Shown one piece after another: positions 11,993 through 24,679 of a stretch of 64,000 bases of DNA (position 1 is its first letter; every line of letters starts with the position of its first letter). A program made the position numbers and the translations under genes. A model generated the notes under the pieces. The model was not told the origin of the DNA. It was given only the letters and a program-made list of their open reading frames with translations, and made no database searches. Source of the DNA: Ephydatia muelleri. Lineage: Eukaryota > Porifera > Demospongiae > Spongillida > Spongillidae. Location: NCBI GenBank assembly GCA_013339895.1, contig JABACO010000169.1:1-64000 (forward strand), given 5' to 3'.

Positions 11993-12821
11993 CTATTGTA
12001 CTTGTAGGACAGCATCAGTCTCACTAAGACTAGATATTACTACCCTCTGATTGTGCTTGTTGATACAGGAGTGGAAGATGCCAAATAGCCTGTTGTCACT
12101 GATGTGTTCAGTACCTGGTGAGTAGTAGTTAGCGTCTTGTAGAGCATGGAGAAAGTGAGCATACAGAGACGCACACATATCCAGGGATTGGGAGTGTACC
12201 ACACCCTTGATCTTACTTTCAGCCACATCCCTGACCACACATTCGAAGTCTTCTTTCCAATCACCCCATATCAGATGTTTGGCTTGTTGGAAGACCCTGA
12301 CACTCAACCATGTCCAGCATCTCAATGATGTCATCTCTCATCCTGATGGTTACAGTAGCTGTAGTGGCAGGCACCAGGGCACCTGATGGCACAAAAGCCA
12401 TTAGGTCCTTCAGTGCACCAAATGAAAGAGCGAAAGTCTTTGCACACAATGTGTTGTTATCATACTTACCACTACAGTGTGGTCTATCAGGTCTATCAAC
12501 AGATACTGCCACAACAGTTTCTGACTGAGAAGGAGTTGTCTCCACAAGGTGTCTGTACAAAGAATGGCCTCAGGAGCACTATACAGGAGCTGAAAATGAC
12601 TGAGAGACACTTCTCTCTCACTGACAAGTAGCTCCTTGTCCACATCTGCATAAATTATAACACATTGTATATAGAACTTAAACAACACATTTGCATATAT
12701 GTATCTAAGAAAACAAAAGGTTATTTTTTGCTTGTATGTAGGGAATTTACCAGAAAGTTCACTTGGTATGGGGATTGACTTCAAGAGCTAGTAATACATC
12801 ATCCACTATTTCTCTTAAAGA
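11993..12821 (-). CDS. Candidate spliced gene with abutting poly(A) signal, left copy
   Basis: This is the mirror copy of the exons at 38241-39069. Here exons fall at about 12763-12821, 12470-12645 and ending at 11993, with the poly(A) signal at 11987-11992. No frame-changing difference between arms was found in the exons. A homopolymer differs just outside (9 A here, 10 T on the right). See the right-arm entry. Confidence 0.35.
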
Positions 12822-12824
12822 CTG

Positions 12825-15240
12825 CATTCAGGAGAGTGGCAGAGCTGGCAGAGATCACCAACAGTCTGTCCAGAATTTACTGGAATCCAGTTGAAGATCC
12901 AGTGTATGCAGACCAGTGAGTTAATCGTGACAAGGAATAGAATGGATTGAAAGCCTATCTTGAAATTACCAAGCTTTTTCACAGGATGAAATTACTCAAC
13001 TTCTTTGAATTGAAATGAATACGTACAGAAATGTTGCAAGACTAAAATTCATTAAATCATGCATGTGTACAAATCAACAATTGAGAATGCACCCTTTTTG
13101 CATAAATATACATCTTCCAGCCACAACAGGATTCTATGACTTAATAAAAAAGAGATACGATACAACTTCAAGGAATTTACATGTTCTGTCCATGTAATTG
13201 AACTGGACAGGTGGGATTATATTTATACCCTATCTTGTGATTGACTCAGGGAATTCATTGAACTGTGCAATTAAATAGAACATGTGCAGGTAATCAGCTT
13301 AACGTCTTGTGTGAAATATCTTACTTATGCAGAGCTCTGTTTGTTTTTTAAATATGACTCAGACCCAAAACTACATCACGTACATTGTGGTAGGACTATT
13401 GATGGACTATAGATTAAACACAACCAACGTATATACGAATTCATGAATACACATGCACACTGTGTGGCAAAATATATTACAGGTTAAGCTGGCAGCAACT
13501 GTCTTGTGGGACCTCAATGTTTTCAAGTCACATGTAATCAACTCTTCACTGAGCCCAGATCACTAGTACTGTCAGAGGGCTGTGAATCGTGTCAATCAGA
13601 CTAGATTACTAACAAAATTACAACAGTATATGGTTACCCAGTTAGTAATATCTATCCTTGGCAGTATCTACCAGGCCCTATTTTTCATCCCCGTAACTTT
13701 AAATATATAATAGGGGCTGGGGATGAGGCTACCCTTGTATACTGATGCATTCAACAGATGCTTAAGCTTACACACAAAAATTACACAACTAAAAATGGGA
13801 TTGTTTCCATGAAAAGGGATTTAACGCATGTTTTTTCAACATTTTTATTTAATATCCTAGAAGTCTGAAATGTCCCTACACATTGCTTCTTTACAAACTG
13901 CGAATTGGAGTATCTGTAATGGAGTTGAAGGGCACTGAATTTCCAATTAGCCATACAAGCGTTACATTTCTATTGCACATACTGGAAATTTGATAATGTG
14001 TACCTTTTCAAGGAAACGATCACATAGTATAATGATACCCCATCGGTACCTTGGTTTAAAGGTTTGAAGGTTCTCTTCTCTTCCTGCAGCAAAACCTGTG
14101 GGATTCAATCTGAACGGAGCACCAAATTACCTTATCATATGTTTGGCTCAGGTGATGTGGGTGATGAGGGACACAGAAATCCAATAACTGATCAACTGAT
14201 TTTGCTTTTTTACGTACTTAATACAATGTATTGTGTTTGCTGTGAATGAAATATTTTTCTTTTTGAAAAGAAGTCATTAATCATCCTGCCGTTGATTAGT
14301 GTTGGGTGTCCATGAAAGAATGCAATACTATAAAAGATGTAACTCCTAATTATTGATTTCCATAATATTTACATGAGACAGTATTCTGCGTAACAGGTTT
14401 TTATGGATTAAATTAAATGTTATACTATATCTTCTAAACAGTAAATTCTATTGACTTCTTTTTTACCATCTGCATACTACACCATCGTGTTTGCATATTA
14501 AATTTGCTCCGTGCCCTAAGTACAAAGTTAGGTACACACAGGTGGCATAAACCATACATCTTTATAAACGACCATAAATCAATCGACTTACTCAGTGCCA
14601 CTCACAGGTCTACACACAAAATTTAGTGCCAAACTCGCGTAAGTGTACAGTTGCTTCATCTAAGCTTTGAGATTGACAGAAATTACTTAGTACAATTAAC
14701 AAGTAACTTAAACATTTCCCAAATCAATTTATTGCATTACACAATTTATGATGTGCCAATTTCTCACATGATCACATGCAGCAATCTACCTGTGTCCTAC
14801 CTGTGCAATGCAAAGCTGTTCCCCCCCCTCCCGTTAGAAAGGCCAAGAACCCATACAGTCTTTAAGAGACATATAATGACGTAATGTATATTATTCTATG
14901 TCAACACTATTAGCTTTTAAACACATCACACTTGGTATCACATGATTCCGAGGTGCCTCAAGAAGGTGATCGTTACTGGATGGCTGCATTAGAGTTTTAG
15001 TCATCACAACCTTCCACACATACATCCTGACCAACATACATGTACCAACCAACCTACACCTTCTGGATTAACATTTTGCTGACCAGGGAATGTAAGAACT
15101 ATCTATGTTTATCATCTTGGGTGATCAACTGTGCTGTTGATAAGATGTGCTGAGAGCTTAGTTGGCTCAGCTGGGCCACAGTGCTCAGCAAGTGTTTAGG
15201 TAATACCTTGCTATTTGTTACTACTTGAACAGAAAGGAGG
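12825..15240. other. AT-rich interval, no gene seen, left
   Basis: This stretch holds only short reading frames, none with a recognisable domain or a convincing splice-site pair. Poly(A)-like and AT-rich segments are scattered through it. The mirror is about 35822-38237. Confidence 0.5.
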
Positions 15241-15520
15241 CTCTGTCCTCAATGTGTGGGAACATGTGAACACATCATATCTGTGCACACCTTTGAAAAC
15301 CAACCTCCCCAAATGGACTATTACTCTGTAGCATTCCCTACAGAAGACAAGCCAAGTGTGTCAAATCCTCTGGACACATCAGTGAGACATTTCCACTCCT
15401 CTCCCCTCCCCCCACAACCGTCGCACACCTGTGATTTACAGTTGTAGGTTTATTTAATGGAACAGATCAATATGGTGGGCACCAAACCTTGTTCTCTTCC
15501 GCCCATCTTTTAGCATCCAC

Positions 15521-15815
15521 AGAATTCAACAAAGGCGAAGAATTCCACAGGCAAAGAATTCCACAAAGGCAAAGAATTCCACAAGAGCAAAGAATTCCAC
15601 AAAGGCAAAGAATTCCACAGGCAAAGAATTCCACAAAGGCAAAGAAGAGCAAAGAATTCCACAAAGGCAAAGAATTCCACAGGCAAAGAATTCCACAAAG
15701 GCAAAGAAGAGCAAAGAATTCCACAGGCAAAGAATTCCACAAAGGCAAAGAAGAGCACAGAATTCCACAAAGGCAAAGAATTCCACAAAGGTAAAGATTC
15801 CACAAAGGCTATATC
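15521..15815. repeat. EcoRI-site minisatellite, left
   Basis: About 17 tandem units of AAAGAATTCCACAAAGGC (18 bases) and shorter variants lacking part of the CAAAGG segment (AGAATTCCACAGGCA). Nearly every unit carries GAATTC. The array begins in a diverged GAATTCAACAAAGGCG copy and ends in a copy that has lost the AA of GAATTC (AAAGATTCC, 15794-15802). The mirror is 35247-35541. It abuts the TG-rich block. Confidence 0.9.
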
Positions 15816-15825
15816 CCGGACCTGT

Positions 15826-16147
15826 GTGTGTGTGTATCTGCAGTGCGTTGCATAGTGTGAGTATGGTGTGTGCATGTGTGTGATGGGTGTGTGGTGGTAT
15901 CTATGTGTATGTATGTGCATATGTGAGTGTGGTGTGTGTATGTGTGTGCATGCATGTGGGTGCATCATGTGTGTATTCATGTGTTTGTGTGTGGAGTTGC
16001 GTGTGTACACATATGTGTGTATGAGTATGTGAATGCATGTGTCTGCATTTTTGTGTGTGTGCGTATATGCGTATTTGTTTGTGTGTGTGTACACGTGTGT
16101 GAGTGTATGGTGTGTGTATGTATGTGTGTATGAGTTTGTGTATGTGT
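15826..16147. repeat. TG-rich interrupted array, left
   Basis: Continuous TGTGTG/TGTATG/TGCATG sequence of about 320 bases. Translations are Cys/Val-rich forwards and His/Thr-rich in reverse, as expected for the repeat. The mirror is 34915-35236. Confidence 0.85.
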
Positions 16148-17240
16148 GAGAGAAGTGGGTAAGGAGAGGTGGGTGAGGGTAGAGGAAGGTGGCGGTGATT
16201 GAGGGGCAGAGTGGGAGAGGAGAGGTGATGTGGGTATGGATAGGTGGCTAAGATCAGTTCGGAAAGGAGGTAGTAAGCAAGAAGATGGGTAAGGTGAAAG
16301 AGGTGAGTATGTTGGAGGAGAGTGATGAGGTATAGTAGGATAGGGGAGGTGGGTGAAGATAGGGATGTGGAAGGAAGAGCGAGGTGATGAAGGTGATGTG
16401 GGTGGGTGATAGGTAAGTGATGAGATGGATGAGGAGGGAGAGGGAGGTGACAGGAGTGAGGAGGTGAGTGAGGGTAGGAGAGGTGCAATAAGGGAGGTGG
16501 CTTGGGAAAGGGAGGAGAGAAATGGCGATGAGGAGATGGAATATGTGTTTGCGAGATAGCTATGTGAAGCTTGTAAGGGAGGGAAGTGATAAGTTGGATG
16601 TGAGTACAGAATGAGTGAGGAGAGGAAAGTGGGTTGGTGAGGAGATGTGGGTGCGTGAGGTGCATGACTGAGGAGGTGGTTGGAGAGAAGAGTTGGTGGC
16701 AGTTGAGTATGGGGGATAGAGGTGAGTGGGGAGGTAGGTGAAGTGAAATATGGGGAGAGTAAAGGACTGGAGGGGTAAGGGATGAAAAGGGGACATAGGT
16801 AAGTGGGAAGGTGGCAGGTAGGAAGAGAAATAAGTGAGGGAGTAAGGGGGAGGTAGGTGGAAAGGAGGGGTATGGTAAAGTTAAATGTCTGTGAGGAAAA
16901 TATTCGAACCTTTATGAGAGAGAAATGCAGAGATGGGGTACATGAGGAACTATAGTACAGGGGAGGCAAGGTGAGGTAGGCAAGGGATATAGGTGGGGAG
17001 AAGGAACATGAGTGAGAAAAGGGAACGAGTGATGGAAGGGAAAGCGAGTGAGCAGTGGAAATAAGGAATGATGAGATGGGGAAGCAAGAAGTGGTAACAG
17101 TAGAGGAGAGGTAGGGAGTGGAAGATGGTGGAAGAGTAGAGAGGGAGGTGTACCCAGGAGAGGACCAGTGTGATGTGTGGAAAGAAGCAGCTGTGATGAG
17201 ATGGACATTGCGAAGAGGAGGGGTGGAAGATGTGGAGATG
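16148..17240. repeat. Purine-biased ~1.1 kb tract, left
   Basis: More than a kilobase in which the + strand is mostly G and A with interspersed T, in GGAGGTGAGTGAGG-like strings without a fixed repeat unit. The complementary strand is a pyrimidine-rich run giving a 330-codon open frame of Ser/Pro/Thr/Leu/His. That frame is a composition artefact with no domain. Purine/pyrimidine tracts of this kind can form triplex DNA. The mirror is about 33822-34914. Confidence 0.8.
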
Positions 17241-17767
17241 TCCTTAAATACGATTCTTTTTGCTGGCTATTACAGCGGACTAGAATCTTGATGCACCAGT
17301 TGAAGTCTGCTATTCTCCATCAATTAATTAGCAAATTCATCTTGGACCCGCGTGTTGCAACATTATATCTAAAAGCGTGTCTTTCTGACAAAGAATAGAT
17401 CCTCATCTTAAGCTTTTGATCACAATTTAAAGAATTGCGCTGTTCTCTTCAGCAAAGAAGCTTTGAATATAACTTTGCTTTATCCAATGGTACATATCCT
17501 GCGGTTCAAATTGCCGGTTGTATTAACATAGCTTATCAGAGTCTATTCAGTCTCCATATTCAACTTTTCAATCTTTATTTTGCATAGATCAGAACGATAG
17601 GCTAATTTGTACATTAGAGTGTGGGTCTTCAATACTGAACTTCAAGTTATAAAAAAGAAACTTGTTTAACATGATGTAATGCCAAATCATTCATAAAATG
17701 CACAGCTTATAGAAGTGGCTTTGCAATTACCAGCCTAAATGCATGCACGTTGCACATGCAGCTTGAC

Positions 17768-17773
17768 TTTATT
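17768..17773 (-). terminator. Poly(A) signal, left copy of candidate gene
   Basis: TTTATT on the + strand (AATAAA on the - strand), about 113 bases beyond the stop codon of the terminal exon at 17886-18041. It mirrors 33289-33294. Confidence 0.4.
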
Positions 17774-17885
17774 ACTCTTCGTAACGAATCGAAAACATGA
17801 AAAAAGTAAAACAAAAAACTAGTGTGTGGGTATGTAAGAGTCATAATGCTATAGTGAAATCAACACTGATGATAAAGTCACACCC

Positions 17886-20273
17886 TTAGGCCTTTGTGGC
17901 TCGGGAGACAGTTGCCGTGGAGTAGCTATGGCAACTGCTTCTTGCTGCTGCAAGCCTTGGTGCATGCTGTTGTTGAACAGTATTGACAGCAGTATTGACT
18001 GTCTCTGCCCAGCGCTCCATATCCTTTGCAATTGCACACATCTACAATCATGTAACCATGATGGTGTCCAGTGTCTGTAACAAAACCCACATATGAGGAC
18101 CACTTGTGCACTCTACCAACAGTGCCATTTACAAGCAGTAGTACTGAATTAAAAAGTCATGTAGATGTAGTAACTAAAGAACAGCACTGATGGTGTAGTG
18201 TACATTAATCAATGTTGTTTTGACTAGCCTAGCACAAATCCATGTCTGATCCACAAATGTCATTGAGTTACTACACGTACATGTGTATGTGTAAAGCAGC
18301 TAAACAAATTTAATGTACAATATGATTAGCAATTAAGAGCAGTTAGTTTTACACACCATACTTCATTGCAACTACATGCACAAAGATGCAGTGTACACAT
18401 ACACAGTACTGCTATCACCAAGTAAGATGGTGAAATCCAATTGCAAATATGATTTATTTGTCTTGTTTTGTATGTATTTCAGTTGACACAGTGACAGAAA
18501 GAAAGAAACATCAGTTCAATTACATTGAGTCCATTAATAGCTTGGGTGTTGTGCATCCCACTTGTAGTGGAAGCCTGTGTAAGGGTGGAATGATGATGGA
18601 AGCAATGGCTGCATTCTACCAACTGGCATCATGATTCCGCGCTTCTTCATCCTGTCCAAGGACATTTGTTCTTGCAGAAACTATATGATATGCATCTAGT
18701 TCAGTCAATGTCATATAGCTACTCTTTTTAACTGCAGCCAGCCTGCATGTGTTGCTTTTTTTAACCTAAGTCAAACACCAGTGACATTTTAATTAATGGT
18801 ATCCTAGTTTTCAGCAAATGAACCAAAACAATTTAATTCTTATCAACAATTAATTAAACACTGCTAGATAATAATCATAGCCTGTTATATTTGCAGGTAT
18901 ATGCAAGTGTGACAATGACGTAAACAACATTGCACACTCATCACAACATAATAAAGTCACGGCTTTCATATATATAGGAGTCACGGAAGCACACACATCA
19001 ACACTCTAGACACAAGCATGCATGCCGACACTTACATCATCTGGAGCAGATACAAGTATGCTTGTGGAGCCAAGGTACGAACTGGAGGAGTATAGCTTCA
19101 AAAGCTGATACAGGTACATCTTCCACATCATCCTAGCACTTAACAAGAGGGATGGCTTTCCAAATACCTCTAAATTTGCACAGACAGTTTCATTGCATTC
19201 CTGAAACAAAACGGGTAAAGCAAATAGATATACAAGTTACAGGGCAGAGAAGCTGGTTCACATGGCAGGTGTACTTAATACCAGCAATGGTGACATTTAC
19301 TTAATCTCACATTGCTAACAGGGGATGCCACCATAGGTGCATAAATCTTCAATCCGCTCTCCATCTCATTCCATGGTAAATCTCACCATATATAAAATGT
19401 ACAGGTACACTAATATACACTTAACTCACAACTACAGATGCTGTGGCTTCTAATTGAGACTACAAACGCTTGAATGAAAGATTTGGATACTCACCACAGA
19501 AATTTGTCGTTTTATTTTGCGTGGCACAATTGTAGTCCAAATTAAAGCACCGTCTAGTTTCAAGTCTATGGTGTGCAATAAAATAGCAATTTCAGTTACC
19601 TGAATTTTAATGCAGCCACAGGATAGCGTGCATTTTGTTTGTTCACTTCTCAGTTTGCAAAGCACAATTTCAAAGTATGAACAACAGTTTAATACAGAAT
19701 AGAGTACCACTGGTGGTAACATACTGCTGAAATACCTGTTTTCAAAAGTGATAGCCATCAATCTCGTGTTGGAGGAAAATCCAAGTATTCGATATCTCAT
19801 CATACCTGGCAAAGACAACAACAGTGATTGTATGGTATGACAAGCAAACTGTGTATTGCTCTGTCCTTGGAATAGATAAGTTCAGAATAATTAAACTTAC
19901 CATAGGATGTGGTCTATGAGCTAAAAGAAATGCCATTGCAGCAGCCTCGATTGAAAGGGTTCATAGCCACCCTCCTGTCAGGTAAATCAGAAAGCTGAAA
20001 TTGGAACAACGATTTAAAGCATTTGAACACGGAAATAAGACAACTTACATCAAGAATTAAAAATGTATCATTGTCGCTCAAATCAAGACCTTTACCATCC
20101 CCATCACTATTTTCAAACACGCCTGCATCATTGCAAGGATCCGCACAGACATTCAAGCAGACATCATCAGACGGTCTGATGCAAATACTCGTAATGGTTG
20201 AAGCCTCCTGACAAGCCATTATTATCTCTCTCAGAGCAATACATTCAACAGGGTGGAGATGACATAGTGTCAT
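17886..20273 (-). CDS. Candidate spliced gene, left copy
   Basis: This is the mirror copy of the candidate gene at 30789-33176. Clear exons fall at 20049-20273, 19036-19200 and 17886-18041. No difference between the two arms was noticed in these exons. See the right-arm entry. Confidence 0.35.
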
Positions 20274-20330
20274 TAAACATTATTCTTATCTTGACCGGAA
20301 CTCCAACTCCAGCTGGCATACTTCACATAG

Positions 20331-20555
20331 AAACTTGCCATCCATTTCACGTGCAAATTTAGACAGCCGTGTGATTTGAAGAAACTAAACATTACAAAAT
20401 GCCCCGACTGCCGTGAGCTCCTCAATTCAGGGTTGAGCAATGCAGTTTTGCGACAAGGAGTTGCCCGCAGAAAGGAGAAGTACCTACAAAGAATTAGTGG
20501 TAGGCTAACAGTGACGGTCGAAAAAGTTCAAACTGAGTTGAAGACAATGATGTAA
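20331..20555 (+). CDS. Zinc-finger-like candidate exon, left copy
   Basis: A 75-codon open segment starts directly after a polypyrimidine/CATAG acceptor and ends at TAA (or at a GTAAAC donor one base earlier). It encodes TCKFRQPC, then KCPDCRELL, a C-x5-C...C-x2-C pattern suggestive of zinc binding. A basic, probably helical stretch (RQGVARRKEKYLQRI) and VEKVQTELKTMM follow. I do not recognise the family. It sits 57 bases from the start of the gene transcribed the other way (20273 leftwards), so the two are divergent. A CACGTG lies at 20348-20353. The right copy is 30507-30731 on the - strand. Confidence 0.4.
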   Translation, partial: KLAIHFTCKFRQPCDLKKLNITKCPDCRELLNSGLSNAVLRQGVARRKEKYLQRISGRLTVTVEKVQTELKTMM

Positions 20556-20685
20556 ACCATAGCCAAGAATACCTCTACCATAAAGGGCCGGTAGTGTACA
20601 TGAGGTATGTGCACATTTGCAGTGTCTATAATCAATAATAAGTTAACAGACAACTACACGATAGCCATGGTAAAGATGTCAGAGA

Positions 20686-21425
20686 GTGATGGCAGAAGCG
20701 ATTAGCCTGGTGTTAGATGAAGTAGAAGGTTTGATGGAATCAAGGAAAATTGAAGTTGGAAGGAAAATGTATGAATTTCTATGCCATAACATATTCAACA
20801 CGTGTAATATCTTCATGCACTTTCTTTTACAGTTTTTGTTACTGGGCAGGCCAACTCTACATATGCGTGCATTTGGTGTTTGGTACCATCATTGTATTGA
20901 TGTAGTAACTAAATATCAGTGTACATGTTCTTGATGTTTTATATTGTAGTTGAAACACATCCAAACTGCACAAGAGCCCTTACACTGCATTGAGCACATT
21001 CAAAGATGTGCAGCAGAGAAGTCCTACAGTGCACCCCTGCTGCCTATAGATATCTAGATCATGTTGTTGCAGATGAAATTCACTTATTATCATTATTATT
21101 TTCATATTCTTGGAAATATTATTGCTCAAGCAATTGAAATGGATGCGAGAACAAATAGAAAGGAAAGTGATCACCTTCAGGGACTAAACCTCCAGCAGCT
21201 GATAAAGGCACTCCAGATGTGCTGTGTCCCATTCAGATGTGGAAGAAGAGAGACCATCGCCCCGATATTAGAGTTTATAGAATGTGTGACTCAGAAAATG
21301 GACAATGTTTACAACCCAGTAAATACATGCTTAAAATAAAGAAGCAGCTGCGCACAAAAATAATATTAACATTTCAGGAGTTTGAGAATCTGTACAAATA
21401 CATAGCAAGTTGGACACGACAGTGA
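20686..21425 (+). other. Coding-like short frames, no gene identified, left
   Basis: Several frames of 60-90 codons on the + strand look more protein-like than their neighbours, including one starting MAEAISLVLDEVEGL and one with a QLIKALQMCC segment. None has a recognisable domain, and I could not join them through convincing splice sites. The mirror is 29637-30376. Confidence 0.25.
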
Positions 21426-21580
21426 AATGATTAGCAAAAGTAATTGCACAGTATATGCCATCAGTATGACGTATTCGTCCGATTCAGGCAGAACAGTGGG
21501 GATTTCACTTTTCATTGTGTCTCAGGGCTATTTTCCTGAGATCATTGCTTCGTATGGTAATTTAAAGCATATGTTTGAAT
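21422..21580 (+). other. Short open frame carrying 36-base deletion, left
   Basis: An open frame beginning MISKSNCTVYAIS is 51 codons here and 63 codons in the right arm. The left arm lacks 36 bases at the junction 21527/21528, removing exactly 12 codons and keeping the frame. Function unknown, coding status uncertain. Confidence 0.3.
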
Positions 21581-22334
21581 AACTCCCACTATGCATACAA
21601 ATATATAGATGAAATATTGCTCTTTTCATAATCTATTACATAATATCAACAGGGGTGGAAAAACTAATGATATAACAAAATGCAGCTACTTCAGTTCAAG
21701 TAAACAGAAGCTATGAGAAAGCACGGAGGATATGATACAAGTAACACTACCCAGCTGCTGCAGATGCATTCTTAAGTATCTACATGACTATCATTCAGAG
21801 TAGCATTAGTGGGTAGCAAAAGTTACAGTTCCGTTAATTAATCAAGTTTGTAAATCACCATACATTCTGGATGGAACGTACCAAAGATGAAAACTACAAA
21901 CCGCGACATTTGTGACCATTCATTTTTGTCATTTTATCTGATGTATGGCCCAGAGGCCGACCTGTGAAGGGCCACCAGACTTCCTGAGGGAAACTGGAAG
22001 GCTAGCAAAGGCAGTGATGAAAGCATCATCTTGAGAGTGCAACAGAAGCATGCAAAGATGTCGGAGCTGGTGATTGAGAACTATAAGAAGGCATGAATAG
22101 AATATTAATGGTATGATCAGAGTGCAAGAAAGAGGGATTTCTATTGTCTTTGTTATTCCTGACCACGATACAACTTCGGTTTCTCTGAGACGGCATTTCA
22201 AAACACCTTGGTGTCTGCAAGGAATCTTATCAAGTGTCTCACTCCATAAGATGAAAACAGATGATCTTGTCAGGCAGCCATCCAAATTAGGTGAAATTAT
22301 TGTATTCTTCCCTTCTCCATCTTCATGCACATGA

Positions 22335-22560
22335 ATGTCCACATCAGTAGCCAAGGTGGGGACCATGTACCATGTTAAGGTACAAAGCAAGACCTCAAAG
22401 GGGGAGGAGTACCCTCATGGTGGTGTAGAGGTGAAGGGTGAGATGAGGTCCAAGACCCATAATGGAGCAGTTGTGTATGGAGAGGTGGATGACCACAGGG
22501 ATGGTACCTACACCATCACCCTCACCCCTCAAACTGCTGGTCCTCACCAGCTCCTCATCA
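22335..22560 (+). pseudogene. Filamin-type repeat fragment, left copy
   Basis: The translation has the hallmarks of a filamin/ABP280 immunoglobulin-like repeat: VGTMYHVKVQSKTSKGE, YPHGGVEVKGE, GAVVYGEVDDHRDGTYTITL, then TPQTAGPHQLLIT. This version of the repeat is typical of TRIM-like proteins in sponges, where it sits between a coiled coil and NHL repeats. Here it is preceded in frame by a stop (22332-22334) and ends about 10 residues after LLIT without the rest of the repeat. No RING, B-box or NHL repeat was found nearby. It is a lone fragment: either an isolated exon or a relic. The mirror is 28466-28691. Confidence 0.75.
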
Positions 22561-22944
22561 CATGGTGTGAAAGTAGGATGCACATTTAAAGGAAACACAA
22601 AAAGCACTTGTGTATACGGGTACTATGACGAAAGTTTAGATGAAAGAACTGTGTTTTGCACATATTAATGCCTACGGAGAATGGATATGGCTCACTCAAA
22701 ATTTTGCATTGGTAATTATAAGGAGGTGTGGATTATCGTTCCAAAATCATTTATGGTATCGTCCTAGTGTCCAGCAGCAAGCTGCTGTGTGGACTGTAAA
22801 TTGAAACAGCCAAATAAAGAATAAATTTTCAGGATAAGCAGTGCACTTCATTGTGGAGTGGAATTTTGATACCTGTATGTATTTATCACTACCTGTTCTC
22901 CCTTATGGTAAATTGCCTCAACCTTGAAATAGGCTAAATACCAT

Positions 22945-23126
22945 ACCACCCAGATGCAACTTGACACACGTGTTTGTGAGTAATGTGTGGAGCTCTTGCA
23001 TAATAATAGTTGCCACTGATGGGAGGTTTGTAGGCAGCACGTTACGAGCAGGTCTGGCATTAGTGGCACGATTATCACATGCAATTGTGCACCTCTCACA
23101 CGTGTTTCAAGTTGTATATGGGCATA
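22945..23126. mobile_element. MITE-like inverted-repeat element, left
   Basis: Two imperfect inverted repeats face each other: CAACTTGACACACGTGTTTG at 22957-22976 and CACACGTGTTTCAAGTTG at 23097-23114. The match extends outwards through CCCAGATG/CATATGGG, giving roughly 28-base termini about 180 bases apart. This resembles a small non-autonomous DNA element or a hairpin. No clear target-site duplication was seen. The mirror is about 27900-28081. Confidence 0.35.
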
Positions 23127-23616
23127 ATGATACCTACACTGTACAGTGAAAATGTTTGACAAAGTCATCTATCCTTCCAGAGTCTTTATATTTCAGATCA
23201 TCGTCAGATGTACTGTTGTGATTTTGTAATTTCTATAGAAAAATGCATGGTAAAGTACATGTAGCAAGCATAAGTGCGTTATTCTAGATTGTCAACAACA
23301 GAGAAGTGCCTCAACACTAAGGCTCAGCTAGCACTTATTTAGAAAACTATTGGTCTTTCCTCCAAATAGTGCTCATTAGGCTTGGTTATAGCTACTATTA
23401 AAAGGCCATACAATGGTTAGGGGCTTGCTATTCACTTGATTAATATTAGCACAGAAGGAGAATGGTGCTGACAAGCATACTCAGTACAAGGCATGGATAA
23501 CGAAAGTATACACACAAGTCAAACAAAAATCACACACAACACACATTGCAAATGCGCATACAAGTACATTTACATGTACAATGCAAGTACCTGAGCCTAA
23601 ATATAAGGTACCATCA

Positions 23617-23838
23617 TCACAGCACAGCACTCCTGCAATGGAAACTTTCCACCTGTGGACAACTACAGACGTGCACGGTATGTGCTACAGAAGACATAGG
23701 GTCATGAACTTTTAAAAGATAAATTCTGTCAATTAGGGAACAAAGAACCCACCAGAAGTACTGCCCACTGTTGAACTTTCCCACCACACATGAATCAGTA
23801 AAACATGAACTACATGGGGCACATGCATTAACATTCAT
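23617..23838 (-). other. Cys-rich short frame (DSCVVG module), left
   Basis: A 73-codon frame on the - strand contains CAPCSSCFTDSCVVGKF and, near its end, HVCSCPQVESFHC. It shares the TGATTCATGTGTGGTGGGAA core with the segment at 10960-11045, which runs the other way. This is probably a dispersed repeat. The family is not recognised. The mirror is 27188-27409. Confidence 0.3.
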
Positions 23839-24313
23839 GACATCATCAACAAATACTATTCATGCAGCTGAGATACTTGTGTGATCAGCATTCTACCAGC
23901 CTCACAAACTTAAAAACCCTGTACTTAACATAAAAATGGAGGAAATAATCAACAGCACCAAAGGAATTGGATGAAGCCCTCTAATCCTTTAACATCCATA
24001 GGCAACAATACTTACGTGGTGTGATAGTTGGCCAACATATACACAAGACCCTTCAGGTATAACTAAGAATAAAATATGCTCAAAGAGTGTATTGGCATGG
24101 CAAACACATATTGTATTCAGACTCATGGGGTAAAAAAAGAGCATGAATGTATCATTCGGTACCAGATCCTGTGAAACATTTGTTGCTCATTGTTAAGGAG
24201 CACTTACTCTACAAAATGCGGTGCCTCCTCCTGACACATAAGATTTGGAAAACTGTGTGCCACAAAGTATGTATGTGTTACATCATCAGGCAATGGAGGT
24301 GAATACCCTTGTC

Positions 24314-24536
24314 CTAAGCTGCACTCACAAAAGCATGTACTGTTGAGTGTACTTTTTGCAGGACTCCTCTCTCCATACAAGAGGTTGCATCACCTCCTCT
24401 ACGATGAAAAAACCCAACAGACAGGAGACTCTCCCAGTCAACTTTCAACCTGACCAGTATATCTCTCACCGCTGACCTCACTACATCCCAGACACCCACA
24501 TAAGTGCTTGTATGTAGGAGTGTGTGCCTGTGTGTG
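24314..24536 (-). CDS. Candidate exon (VWDVVRSAVRDIL), left copy
   Basis: An open frame of about 70 codons with amphipathic segments (VWDVVRSAVRDILVRLKVDW, then RRGGDATSCMERG) ends in a stop. It looks more protein-like than background but shows no domain, and its 5' splice acceptor is not defined. The mirror is 26490-26712. Confidence 0.25.
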
Positions 24537-24679
24537 GGAGGAGAGCGAGATGTGTATGCGTCCTAATCATGAGTGGACAGAAGAGCATCATGTAGAGTAA
24601 ATGCAGGAGAAAAGAAATGTTGTATGCATGTAGAGTTCTGTTTTGGGATATAGGTACTTTCATGTGGGCTATAGAATAA

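Noticed and set aside
15467..15805. Frames with repeated CGILCLWNSLPL or QRQRIPQ units
   Set aside because: Direct translation of the 18-base EcoRI-site minisatellite.
15977..16969. 330-codon open frame (and 254-, 194-codon neighbours) rich in Ser, Pro, Thr, His; mirrored at 34093-35085
   Set aside because: The frames lie wholly in pyrimidine-rich and CA-repeat DNA that lacks stop codons by composition. No domain, no non-repetitive stretch and several overlapping frames open at once.
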